From Dasypus novemcinctus (lineage: Eukaryota; Chordata; Mammalia; Cingulata; Dasypodidae): a stretch of 64,000 nucleotides of DNA. The notes under the pieces are model-generated. The model did not search any database. It had not been told where the DNA came from and saw only the letters and a program-made list of their open reading frames with translations. The position numbers were made by a program, and so were the translations under genes. The stretch lies in the NCBI RefSeq assembly GCF_030445035.2, contig NC_080678.1:66727087-66791086 (forward strand), written 5' to 3'. Of this stretch, positions 52,211-63,843 are shown in pieces. Each line of letters opens with the position of its first letter. Position 1 is the stretch's first letter.

Positions 52211-52726
52211 GTAAGTGTTTTTGAAATTTTCTTTTTCTTTATTGAAGAACTGAAATTTACTTGAGTATATGTAGTGTTCCTTTATTTTGATGATATATGT
52301 GGCTATATGGCAGAGTGTCATCAGGAGTATTCCATTTAGACATAAATGGAATAGCTCTTTTTATACCATTAGGACCACATGTCATTTTGTCTGCCTTAGG
52401 TACTCTGTTGCTAATTTTGGCATATTTAGATATACAGTTAATAGGATTGGCATGAAAGCAAAAGCAGAGTTACAAAATAGCCAAACCGGGAATGGCAAGA
52501 ATCTTTGCTTTTGCACCTTATGTAGAATAACCTACTGATTTGAATTGTATTGCAGTGGTGAGTTTAATTCTGAATATTGCTGAATAGACTGAATTCATTC
52601 ATTAACAACATCAGGGAAAACTGCCTGTTCTATCTAATCAAAAAGTGCCTTTAGAGTAGAACTCTGTTCCTTAAATAAATAACCATTAAAAATGCTACCT
52701 GGCTCAAAATGTGTAGTTCCTAACTA

Positions 52727-53024
52727 ACGGGAATCTGTGTCTGTTTTTGATGTGTCATCTTGCTGTGTCAGCTCTCCGTGTGTGTGGCACCACTCCTGGG
52801 CAGGCTGCGCTTTTTTTGTGCTAGGTAGCTCTCCTTACGGGGTGCACTCCTTGTGCATGGGGCTCCCCTACGCAGGGGACACCCTGCATGGCACAGCACT
52901 CCTTGCACATATCAGCACTGCATGTGGACCAACTCACCACATGGGGCAGGAGGTCCTGGGTTTGAACCCTGGACCTCCCATGTGGTAGGTGGATGCTTTA
53001 TCCATTGAGCTAAATCTGCTTCCC
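52727..53024 (-). mobile_element. DAS-type SINE lacking its 3' tail
   Basis: Reads GGGAATCTGTGTCTG...CTCCTGGGCAGGCTGCGC...GGACCTCCCATGTGGTAGG...TTGAGCTAAATCTGCTTCCC. The tail side (pyrimidine tract and poly(T) on the plus strand) is absent, so the copy begins inside the body. Confidence 0.8.
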
Positions 53025-54074
53025 ACTGTTTATTTTCTTATTAACAGTATTAGATGCGAGGTAGTCAGTTTGCTAATCCAGTTCATGTTCTGTAGAAAAT
53101 GATTGTCAGTGTTAATAGTCTTTCTCTGAAAGAGTAGATTCCAGCCTTTAATGTGATGTGCCAAGATATCTTTCCTGGACCTTAATGTCTCAAGCTATTC
53201 TAGCAGTAGGATTGAAGGCCAACCCAATGATGTGATCTAGGGCTGCTGTTCCAATTAGTAAAAGGGAGTCAGATACTAAAAGTGAGAAATAGAGTCTCTG
53301 TATAAGGATGGTATTTGGAGTGGTAAATACTAAAGTATTCTCCTTTTTTTTTTTAACTGTTCCCAGTCAGGGCCAAGAGTGGAGAGTATCAGAAATGAGG
53401 ATTGGGCAGATTAGATGGTTGTCTCCTTTCATTGTCACTCTCTATTTGGACCCATTCCACTAAAGATTCCCCTTGCCAACTAATTCAAATGTCAGGTGAG
53501 AAGTATGGGGAACAGGAAGTTACAAGTCTGAGGAACTGGGGAGAGAATTCCTAGCAGTAGGTCTAGACCTATACGGGAAACAGTTAAGTTGTAAAGTGCC
53601 TGGAGTATATGGTTTTATTATTAATTGACTGAAATGTAGGATGAAGGAAGTGATTTCTAGGTGAAAACTAGAAGAGCCCTCCATATAAATAAGAATTGCA
53701 CTTGTCATTGACAATAACCAAATTGCCATTAAAAGCCACCGAATTTTGTAAATTCACTATCCACATTCAGAAACTAAATAAGTTAGGAATTTAGTTCCTA
53801 ACCTATCCCTTACTGTATGTACTCAGGAACTAAATATATTTAGATTGCAAGGAATACTTACATTCTTTTCCATATTTTCTTTTTCCTTTCTGGTACCTAG
53901 TAAAATAAATTGAATATAACTTGTTTTGAGGTTTAAAGATGTATAGGGAAGGGAATGAGATAATTAAAAAGATTAATAGACATCCAGTGTTCATGATTTG
54001 ATGTCAGAGCATTACTTCATAATTTGGCCAGGGGGCTGGTTGTATCATGCAAGGATGGAACTGGAATTGTTTTA

Positions 54075-54900
54075 TCTCTTATTTTTTAACTTTTTATTTT
54101 GACAGTTAAGAAATAATAAAAAATCCATATAGACAGATCCAACATCTCCCCCACCCAGATACCAAGATTCACCAACTTCCATGATTTTTTCTCTTTTTCC
54201 AAATCTTCGTTCATTCTATTATTTAACTCTCTATTTTCTAAACATTTGAGAGTAGGCTGTACACAATATGCTCCTTGAACACCGAATACTTCCATGTGTA
54301 AGGATATTCACTTATGTAATCACTTTATGTATGTTATCCAGTTCAAGAAATTTGACAGTGATATAATAACTATATTCCAATTTTTTCTTATTTCACAATA
54401 ATGTTCTTTTGGAACTTTTCTCCATTATTAGATCCAGTCCAAGATCATGTGTTGCACTTGTCATCGTCTCTTTCTCTGTCTCGCTCTTTCTTGCATTTGT
54501 CATTGTCTCTCTCTCTTTTTTTTTAACCATATAATCCACCTTTCAGTGGCTTTTGATATAATCACAGAGTTGTGCATTCATACCATAGTCAATATTAGAG
54601 CATTTCCATCATTTGAAAAAGAAAAATCCTCTGCCCCTTAGCCATCACCTGTTAATCCCTCTGTCCTTCCCCTGCCATTTGTAGCAGCTAATCCAATTGT
54701 TTCTATAAATTTATTTATATTTACATTTTATTTAAATGGAGTCAAACAATATGTAATTCTTTTGTGTCTTAGCATAATTTTTTTTTATACTTGATTGAAA
54801 AATATTAATATATTGATATTCACTATAGCCCATAGTATCCTCTTAGGTGTATTTGTGATAAAGGCCACCCTATTATTAACATCTTATAATATTAACGTAC
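54075..54900 (-). mobile_element. LINE-1 3' UTR, antisense
   Basis: TTAACTTTTTATTTTGACAGTT...CATATAGACAGATCCAAC...ATTAGATCCAGTCCAAGATC, a TCTC-rich tract, then ATCACAGAGTTGTGCATTC...CATTTCCATCATTTG. Confidence 0.65.
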
Positions 54901-54970
54901 TTTTTTTTTTTTAATAAAAACATACATTTCTCAATTAAATGTACTGGATACATATAAGTTTTCGTGGTTT

Positions 54971-55346
54971 TTTTTTTTTGTTTTTTTTTTAAAGATTTAT
55001 TTATTTATTTAATTTCCCCCCCCTCCCCTGGTTGTCTGTTCTTGGTGTCTATTTGCTGCGTCTTGTTTCTTTTGTCCACTTCTGTTGTCGTCAGTGGCAC
55101 GGGAAGTGTGGGCGGCGCCATTCCTGGGCAGGCTGCTCTTTCTTTTCACGCTGGGCGGCTCTCCTCACGGGCGCACTCCTTGCACGTGGGGCTCCCCCAC
55201 ACGGGGGACGCGTGGCACGGCACTCCTTGCGCGCATCAGCACTGCGCATGGCCAGCTCCACACGGGTCAAGGAGGCCCGGGGTTTGAACCGCGGACCTCC
55301 CATATGGTAGACGGACGCCCTAACCACTGGGCCAAAGTCCGTTTCC
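54971..55346 (-). mobile_element. Long DAS-type SINE
   Basis: AAAGATTTATTTATTTATTT tail to CCACTGGGCCAAAGTCCG. Flanked by TTCGTGGTTTTTTT and CTCGTGTTTTTTTT. CpG-rich and apparently young. Confidence 0.92.
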
Positions 55347-57560
55347 CTCGTGTTTTTTTTGAATCATACAATATGTTACACAATATGTTTGGCTCATAGT
55401 AATGGTAGCATACAGTATTTGTCCTTTTATGTCTGGCTTGCTTTGCTCAGCCTAATGTCCTCCAGGTTCATCCATATTGTCATATGTTTCAAGACTTCGT
55501 GTTTACCCTTCCAATGCATGAATGCAGTATGTCTTTCCATTTTTTTAGGTCTTTTAAAATTTATTTTAGCATTGTTTTATAGTTTCTGCATGTATGTCCT
55601 GTACTTCAACTTTGGTTAAATTAATCCCTAGGTATTCCAGTCTTTTTGTTGCTATTATAAATGGAATTTTCCCCCTGATTTCCTCCTCAGATTGTTCTGT
55701 TCTAGTATACAAAAACAGTACTGATTTTTGTGTATTTGTCTGATATTCTGTCACTTTACCGAACTCATTTTTTTTTAAGATTTATTTATTTCTCCCTCCT
55801 CCCTCTCCCGTTGTCTGCTCTCTGTGTCCACCCACCACACGCCCCCCTCTGTCCACTTGTATTCTCACCACACAGCTCTGGGAACTCATCCTGGGACCTT
55901 CCAGAGTGGGAAAGAGGTGATCATTCTCTTGCACCACCTCAGCTCCCTGATCTGCCATGTCTTCCATTGTCTCTTCTCTGTGTCTCCCTTTGCTGCATCA
56001 TCCTATTGCACTAGCTCTCTTCATGGGCCAGCACTCCTGCACAGGGCAGCACTCCTGCGTGAGGCAGCACTTCACATGGGCCAGCTTGCCACACAGGCCT
56101 GCTCGCCTTCACCAGGAGGACCCGGACATCAGACCCTGGACCTCCCACATGGCAGACAGGAGCCAAACTGCTTGAGCCACATCCACCTCCCTGAACTCAT
56201 TTGTTAGCTCATGTGGCTTTGTTGTGGATACTTCAAATTTTTCTAAATATAGGATCATGTCATCTTTTTCCTATTTAGAAGCCTTTAATTTTTTTTTTCT
56301 TGTCTAATTGCCCTAGCTAGAACTTCTAGTACAATGGTGACAGTGGGTATCCTTGTCTTGTTCCGGATCTTAGAGGGAAAGTTTTATCCTTTCCTCATTG
56401 AGTATCACGTTGGCTGTGGGTTTTTCATATATGCCTTTTTTCATATTGAGTAATTTTCCTTCTATTCCTATCTTTCAAAGTGTATTTATCAAAAAAAGAT
56501 GCTGGATTTCATTGAATGCCTTTTCTGCATTGATTGAGATGATCATGTGGTTTTTTCCCTTCAGTTTGTTAATGTGGTGTATTACGTTGATTGATTTTCT
56601 TACCATGAACCAGTCTTGCATACCACTTAGTTGTGATGTATAAGTCTTTTGATATGCTATTGCATTCTGTTAATATTTCCAAATAATTTAGAATTTTTGC
56701 ATCTGTGTTTGTTAGACTGGTCTGTAATTTTCTTTTCTTGTAATATCTTTATCTGGCTTTGGTATTAGGGTGATATTGGCTTCATAAATCTTTTGGAAAT
56801 TTTCCCTCCTCTTCAGTTTTTTGGAAGAATTTGAGCAGGATTGATGATAACTCTTCTTGAAATAATTGGTAGAATTTACCTGTGAAGCACTCTGGTCCTG
56901 GTCTTTTCTTTGTTGGAAGATTTTTGATGACTAATTGAATCTCTTTAAATGTTTAGTTTGTTGAGGTCTTGTATTTTTTCAAGAGTCAACATAGGTTGTT
57001 CGTGTGTTTCTAGGAATTTGTCCGTTTCATTTGAGTTGTCTAAATTGTTTGCATTTTTCATAATCATCTCTTATGATCCTTTTTATTTGTGTTGTCAGTA
57101 TTAATGTTTCCATTCGCAATTTTTATTTATTTGCATCATCTCTCTTATCTATCAGTGTAACTAAGTGTTTATCAATTTTATTGAATTTCTCAAAGAACCA
57201 GCTTTTGGTTTTGTTGGTTTTATTTTTTTCCTTTTTTTCCTCTCAGATTTCATTTATTTCTGCTCTATTCTTTCTTTTCCTTCTGCTTGCTTTGGGATTG
57301 GTTTGCTGTTCTTTTTGTATTTTCTCTAGGTGCTCAGGTAGAGCTATGATTTCTGCTCTTTCTTCCTTTTTAATGTAGGTGTTTAGTGCTATAAATTTCC
57401 CTCTTGGCACTGTATTTACTACATCGCATGAGTTTGGATATGTTTTATTCTCATTTTTATTCTTCTCAAGATATTTACTGATTTCTTTGCAGTTTCTTCT
57501 TAGACCCACTGATTGTTTGAGTTTGTTGTTTAACCTCCATATATTTTCAAATTTTTCCAT
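55347..57560 (-). mobile_element. LINE-1 ORF2 relict, antisense
   Basis: Antisense ORF2 words in order: TCCAGGTTCATCCATATTGT, AGATTGTTCTGTTCTAGTAT, TTTTCTGCATTGATTGAGAT, CTTCAGTTTTTTGGAAGAA, TTTCTCAAAGAACCAGC. The 57243-57560 minus frame encodes ORF2 between EN and RT (KASRRKRKNRAEINEI). The segment between the 3' junction (about 55500) and the RT end is partly deleted. Interrupted by the SINE at 55771-56192. Confidence 0.8.
55771..56192 (-). mobile_element. Long SINE of the VNTR-type lineage with TSD
   Basis: AAGATTTATTTATTTCTCCC...TGCACCACCTCAGCTCCCTG...CAGCACTCCTGC repeated...CTTGAGCCACATCCACC. TSD GAACTCATTT at 55761-55770 and 56193-56202. It shares the CACCTCAG block with 6840-7453 and 62630-63065, but its short repeats are different. 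Confidence 0.82.
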
Positions 57561-57574
57561 TCTCTGCCTATTAT

Positions 57575-59338
57575 TTTTTTAAATTTTATTAAGCAGTTTT
57601 ATTGAGATATATTCACCTACCATACAATTGATCCATAGTGTATAATCATTGGCTTTTAGTATAATAGGAATGTTGTGCATTCATCACCACAGAAGATTTT
57701 AGAGTTTTATTACTCCAAAAAGAAAAACACCACACTCCTTAGCATTTTTCCCCTAGTCCTGCATAACCACTAGTCTAATTTCATCTTTATAAATTGATTT
57801 CTATTTGATTTTATATAAATGGGATCATATCATATATTACACAGTATATTTAGTTTATAATAGCACAGTCATACAGTATTTGTCTTTTGTTTCTGGCTTG
57901 TTTCACTCAACATAATGTCCTCCAGGTTCATCCATGTTGTCATATGCTTTATTACTTCATTTCTTCTTAACAGCTACATAATATTCCATTGTGTGAAGGC
58001 ACCAAATTTGTTTATCCGTTCATTGGTTGAGGAACACCTGGGTTGTTTCTGACTTTTGGCATCCATGAATAAAGTTGCTGTGAACATTGGTGTGCAGATA
58101 TCTGTTCATGTCCCTGCTCTCAGTTCATTTAGGTATATACCCAGTAGTGGTATTGCAGGGTCACATGGCAAGTCTATATTCAACTTCTTTAGGGAGTACC
58201 AAACAGTTCTCCAAAGTGACTGTACCATTCTGCATTCCCACCAACAGTGAATAAGTGTTCCTATCTCTCCACGTCCTCTTCAGCCCTTGTTATTATCTGT
58301 TTTTTTAATAGTGGCCATTCTGATAGATGTGAAATGATATCTCATTGTTTTAATTTGCATTTTACTAATCATTAGTGATAGTGAACATTTTTTCATATTG
58401 CTTTTTGCCATTTTTATTTCTTCTTCGGACAAATGTCTATTCAATTCTTTGCTTATTTAATCAGGTTGTTTGTCTTTTTATTGTTGAGTTTCAACATCTC
58501 TTTATATATATGGATATTAAACCCTTATCAGACATGTGATTTCCAAATATTTTCTCGCATTGAGTCAGCTACCTTTTCACCCTTTTGACAAAGTCCTGGG
58601 AGGTGCAAAAGTGTTTTAATTTTTAAAGCGGTCCCATTTATCTATTTTTTCTTTTGTTGCTCATGCTTTAAGTGTAAGGTCCAAGAAACCATCAGCTACC
58701 ACAAGGTTTTTAAGATGTTTCCCTACATTTTCTTCTAGTAATTTTATGGTCCTGGTTTTTATATTTAAGTCTTTGATCCATTTTGAGTTGATTCTTGTCT
58801 GGGAGTGAGATAGGGGTCCTCTTTCATTCTTTTGGTTATAGATATCCAGTTTTCCTAGCACCATTTGTTGAAGAGACTGTTTTGTTCTGTTAACATGGAC
58901 TTAGTAGGTTTTTCAAAAGACAGTTGGCCATAGAGGTGAGGGTTTATTTCTGGACTCTTGATTCTAAACCACTGATCAATGTGTCTGTACGACAGTACCA
59001 TGCTCTATTAACCACTGTAGCTTTGTAACATGTTTCAAGGTCAGGAAGTGAAGTTCCTCTCATGCTACTCTTCTTTTTAGAATGCTTTTGGCTATTTGGG
59101 TGCACTTTCCCTTCCAAATGAATTTGGTAATTGCCTTTTTATTGGTATTGCATTGAATCTATAAATTAGTTTGGGTAGAGTTGATATCTTTATGATATTT
59201 AGTCTTCCAAATCTATGAATGGAATGTGTTAACATTTGCTTAGGTCTCCATTGATTTATTTTAGCATTATTTTGTAGTTTTCTGCATATCGGCCTTATAC
59301 TTCTTTGGTTAAATTGATCCCTAGGTATTTGAGGGGTT
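57575..59338 (-). mobile_element. LINE-1 3' UTR and ORF2 end, antisense
   Basis: Starts TTAAATTTTATTAAGCAG...GAGATATATTCACCTACC (3' UTR), then antisense ORF2 from TCCAGGTTCATCCATGTTGT to CCCTAGGTATTTGAGG, where it stops abruptly. Confidence 0.82.
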
Positions 59339-60084
59339 TTTTTTGTTTGTTTTTAAAATTTTTATTAAAATACTTTTTTTGTTTATAGGGACAATCAAAG
59401 AAAAGTATATAATTTTACATGTGGTATGTTATATGAAATACAATAAAATTCACTTTGGAATGCAGAATAGATTAAAAATCTTCTAAAGCAAACTTTAAAA
59501 ATATACCTTATTTGGTGTGGATGTGGCTTAAGCGATTGAGTGCCTTTCTCCTGCATGGGAAGTTCCCAGGTTCAGTTCCCAGGTTCAGTTCCCAGTGCCT
59601 CCTAAAAAACATCCAGTGTTTTTTTGGTTTGGCTCTAAAAAAGGGAATAACCTAAGTTTTAATTAAAAAAAAAATTCCTAAAAGTGAACTGTGCTTGGGA
59701 TGGTAATAGTGAGTCTAAATTTAGTGAGGCTACTGGCTTCTCAAATGTTACAGTTTTGAACTGGAAAAATACTGGTTTTCAAAACCTGAAAAACACTCTA
59801 GAGCTGGAAATGGACTCTTCTGAGTGCCAGACCATAATGAATTTTTGCCCTTCTATCAATCCATTCATCAATCAGAAATATTAAACAAAATTTCAATATA
59901 AATGACCATTACATTGAGGGGTAATTTCTAAGGGGAAAAATGGAGGGAAGAAAAAGCATAATGTAGTTAAAATATAATGTAGCTGAATAACTCATCCCCT
60001 AAGGAAAGAAGAAATTATTAATTTAATAATTAAGACCTATCAAACCCCTTTTGTAGTTAAGCCAGTTTAAAATAAACAACTATA
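59339..60084 (-). other. Non-L1 segment between two L1 parts, possible retrocopy
   Basis: On the minus strand it ends in AATAAAAATTTTAAAAAC and an A/CAAA tail, like a polyadenylated transcript. It replaces about 300 bp of L1. It includes a + strand SINE (59515-59606) and a 66-codon + strand frame (59684-59884) that I do not recognise and do not call a gene. Confidence 0.35.
59515..59606 (+). mobile_element. tRNA-derived SINE with duplicated B box
   Basis: GTGTGGATGTGGCTTAAGCG...CCCAGTGCCTCCTAAAAAAC. The B-box segment TTCCCAGGTTCAG is present twice in tandem (59563-59588). Confidence 0.85.
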
Positions 60085-61745
60085 GTGGGTAAGAGTGGGC
60101 ATCCTTGTCTTGTTCTGATCTTAGAAGGAAAGCTTTTAACCTTTCCCCATTGAGTACAATGTTGGCTGTGGGTTTTTCATATATACTTTTTATCATATTG
60201 AGGAATTTTCATTCTATTCTTATCTTAAAAGTGTTTTTATCAAGAAAGGATACTGAATTTTGTCAAATGGCTTTTCTGCATTGATGCAGTGATCATCTAT
60301 CTGCTTTTTTCCCTTCAGTTATTTATATGGTGTATTACATTCATTGATTTTCTTATGTTGAACCACTCTTGCATACCAGGAACAAATCTCACTTGGTTGT
60401 GTTGTATAAGTCTTTTGATAAGCTGTTGGATTCTATTTGCAATTTTTGTTTTGTTTTGTTTTGATAATTTTTGCATGTATGTTCATTAGAGAGATTGGTC
60501 TGTAATTTTCTTTTCTTGTAGTGTCTTTATCTGGCTTTGGGATTAAGGAGATGTTGGCTTCATAAAATGTGTTGGGTAATTTTCCCTTCTCTTCAATTTT
60601 TGGAAGCATTTAAGCAGGATTGGTGTTAATTATTCTCAAAATGCTTGTAGAATTCACCTGTGAAGCCATTTGGTCCTGGACTTTTCTTTGTTGGGATGTT
60701 TTTGATGACAGATTCAGTCTCTTTAAATGTAATTGGTTTGTTCAGTTCTTGTATCTTTTGCAGTGTCTGTGTAGGTTGTACATTTCTAGGAATTTGAAAA
60801 CTATTTCTAGGTTGTCTAGTTTATTGGCATACAGTTTCTCATAATATCCTATTGTGATCCTTTTTATTTCTGTGGGGTCAGTCATAACTTTCCCCTTTCA
60901 TTTCTGATTGTATTTATTTGCATCTTTTCTCTTTTTTTCTTTGTTAATCTAGCTAGGGGTTTGTCAATTTTTTTTATTGATCTTCTCAAAGAACCAGCTT
61001 TTGGTTTTGTTGATTATCTCTGTTGTGTTTTGTTCTCAAATTCATTTATTTCTGCTTTAATCTTTATTATTTCTGTCCTTCTGCTTGCTTTGGGATTGGT
61101 TTGCTGTTCTTTTTCTAGTTTCTCCATTTGTTCAGTTAGATATTTGATTTTAGCTCTTCTTTTATAATAAGGCATTTGGGACTACTAATTTCCCTTTCAG
61201 AACTGCCATTGCTGTATCCTATAAGTTTTGATAAGTTGTGTTCTCATTTTCATTTATCTTAATATATTTACTGATTTCACTTATTTCTTCTTTGACCCAC
61301 TGATTATTTAGGAGTTTGTTGTTCAGCCTCTGTACATTTGCAAATTTACCTCTTTCCTGTATATTATTGATTTCCAGTTTTTCCATTTTGATCTGAGAAA
61401 GTGCTTTGCATAATTTCAGTCTTTTTTACAGTTATCAAGACCTGCATTGTGATCTAACATGTGGTCTAGCCTGTAGAAAGATCTACTGCTCTTTGATTCT
61501 TGGATCAACCTGGATTGTTAGGATTGTCCCTGCTAGTTGCTCAGAACTGGGCTCTGGACCCTGTAATTGATTGGAGACCTGTTTCCTTGAGACCTGGGGA
61601 AGGGTGGTTGTAAAGGCTGGAAGAAAGGTCACTTTCTTACTTTTAAGTTTCTCACATATACTTCCTTGGCCTGCCAACAGATGGCGCTCTTTGGCAGCTA
61701 TCAGTTCAGTGCCTGGTCACAGTGTATTTGTTGCAGCTAGAAAAT
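60085..61745 (-). mobile_element. LINE-1 ORF2 joined to 5' UTR, antisense
   Basis: Antisense ORF2 from GGGTAAGAGTGGGCATCC through AAAATGTGTTGGGTAATT to GATCTGAGAAAGTGCTTTGC. At about 61480 it switches to 5' UTR homologous to 44.6 kb (CTTTGATTCTTGGATCAACC...GGCTCTGGACCCTG). ORF1 and most of the endonuclease are missing. Confidence 0.75.
61674..61688 (+). promoter_or_regulatory. CTCF-like motif in L1 5' UTR
   Basis: CCAACAGATGGCGCT agrees with the CTCF core CCASYAGRKGGCRSY at 14 of 15 positions (A instead of C/G at position 4). Binding is not shown. Confidence 0.4.
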
Positions 61746-63843
61746 TCTTCACCTCTTAATCTCTCTATGCTTCCCTTGCTGTACATAGCTGCTATTTCTG
61801 ACTATTCTTGGAAAATTACGTGTTTATTTATTAGGCAGTTGTACTGAGATATATTCATATACCGTAGGATCTTTCCAACGTATATAACCAATGGCTTTTA
61901 GCATAATCACAATATTGTGCATTCATCACCACAAAAAGTTTTAGAACAATTTCATTACTCCAAAAAGAAAAACTCCATATCCCTTAGCAGTCCTTCCCTA
62001 ACCCTCCATAAGCCCTGCATAACTATTAATCTCATTTAATCTTTATGAATTGATTTATTTATACATTTTATATAAATGGAATCATACAGTATGCAGTACT
62101 TTGTGTCTGAATTCTTTCATTTAGCATAATGTGGGTTTTTTTGTTTGATATTAATATAGTATAGTAACATATATTGGTTCAATTTCAAAGAAACAAGTCT
62201 TATATGTACAATTTTACCCATATTCATATTTCACATATGGTTTTAGTATGCTATACATTTTTTTGTTACATTTTTAGCTTTCCATTTAGTAATATACATG
62301 ACCTCAGACTCTCCCTTGAAACCACTTTCATACACACATAAGAGAGCTGCTAGTTACAGAAATTATGTTGGGCTTTCACCTTTTCTGTTCATTTCCAAAG
62401 ATTAACCATATCCTTTTTACCAATTCTGTTAACACTCAGCTGTCCACTGTCTAACCTCATTCTTTATTCTGGTGACTTATTTTAAAGTTATTAACTCCAT
62501 GAGGTTACACAGTATGTTTAGTTTATAGTAGTACCTTCATATAGAACTGATCATTTTGTGTCTGAATTGTTTTACTCAGTGTCTTCCAGGTTCATCCATG
62601 TTGTCATATGCTTCACAAATTCATTTCTTCTTCTTTTTTTTTTTAAAGATTTATATATTTATTTCCCCCCTTCCCCTCCTCCCACCCTGCTGTTTTTGCT
62701 GTCTGTGTTGTCTTCTTATTTCCTCTCCTCTAGGATTCATCGGGATTTGATCCTGGAGACTCCTCATGTGAAGAAAGGTTCCCTGTCAATTGCGCCACCT
62801 CAGTTCCTGGTTTCTGCTGTGCTTCATCTTGACTCTCCTTTGTCTCTCTTTGGTGCGTCGTCATCTTGCTGATGACTCACCCCTGCAGGCACTGGCTCAC
62901 CATGTGGGCACTTAGGATCACCACGCAGGCACTCGCGTGGGTACTGGCTCGTCACGCAGGCATACTCTCTCTTCTTCTTTTTCACTAGGAGGCTCCAGGG
63001 ATCGAACTTGGGTCCTCCCACATGGTAGGCGGAAGCTCTATCACTTGAGCCACATCTGCTTCCCTAAATTCATTTCTTTTTACATACTCCATAATATTCC
63101 ATCATGTGTATATACCACGATTTGTTTATCCATTCATTAGTTGATGGACACCTGGGTTTTCAACTTTTGGCAGTCATGAATAATGCCAATATGAACATTG
63201 GTGTGCACATGTCTGTTTGTGTTGCTGCTCTCAGTACTTTTGGGTGTATACCAAATAGTAGTATTGCTGGGTCACGTAACAAATCTATATTCACCTTCTT
63301 TAGGAACTGCCAAAAGTCCCCTACGGTGGCTGTACCATTCTACGTTCCAACCAAATAGTGAATAAGTGTCCCTATCTCTCTACATCCTCCCTGACACTTG
63401 TAGTTCTCTGCCTTTTTAATAGTGGCAATCCTAATAGGTGTGAAATGATATCTTATTGTAACTTTGATTTTCACTTCCCTAATCGCTAGTGACATTGAAC
63501 ATTTTTTCACTTCTTTTTTTTGCCGTTTTTATTTCTTCTTTGGACAAATGTCTTTTCAAGTCTTTTGCACATTTTAAAATCAGGTCCTTTGTCTTTTTAT
63601 TGTTGAATTGTAGCATCTCTGTATATATTATTGATGTTAAACCCTTATGGATTAACAAATATTTTCTCTCAGTGAGTTTGCTGCCTTTTCACCCTTTTGA
63701 CAAATTCCTTTGAGGTGCAGAAGCCTTTAATTTTGAGGATGTCCTATTTATCTAATTTTTCTTCTGTTGCTTGTGCTTTGGGTGTAAGGTTCAAGAAACT
63801 ACCACCTACCACAAGTTCTTTAAGATGTTTCCCTTCGTTTTCT
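61746..63843 (-). mobile_element. LINE-1 3' UTR and ORF2 end, antisense
   Basis: CTCTCTATGCTTCCCTTGCTG...GAGATATATTCATATACCG (3' UTR), then antisense ORF2 from TTCATCCATGTTGTCATATG to GTAAGGTTCAAGAAACTACC. Broken by the SINE at 62630-63065 and by a SINE at the window edge. Confidence 0.82.
62630..63065 (-). mobile_element. Long SINE with short internal VNTR and TSD
   Basis: AAAGATTTATATATTTATTT tail, ATTTGATCCTGGAGACTCC, TTGCGCCACCTCAGTTCCTG, 4-5 units of the 20-bp repeat (about 62876-62965), then TAGGAGGCTCCAGGGATCG...CTTGAGCCACATCTGC. TSD AAATTCATTTCTT at 62617-62629 and 63066-63078. Confidence 0.9.

Noticed and set aside
59684..59884. 66-codon frame with no obvious repeat identity
   Set aside because: Too short, no recognised homolog and no splice or promoter context. 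Kept only as part of the unexplained segment finding.
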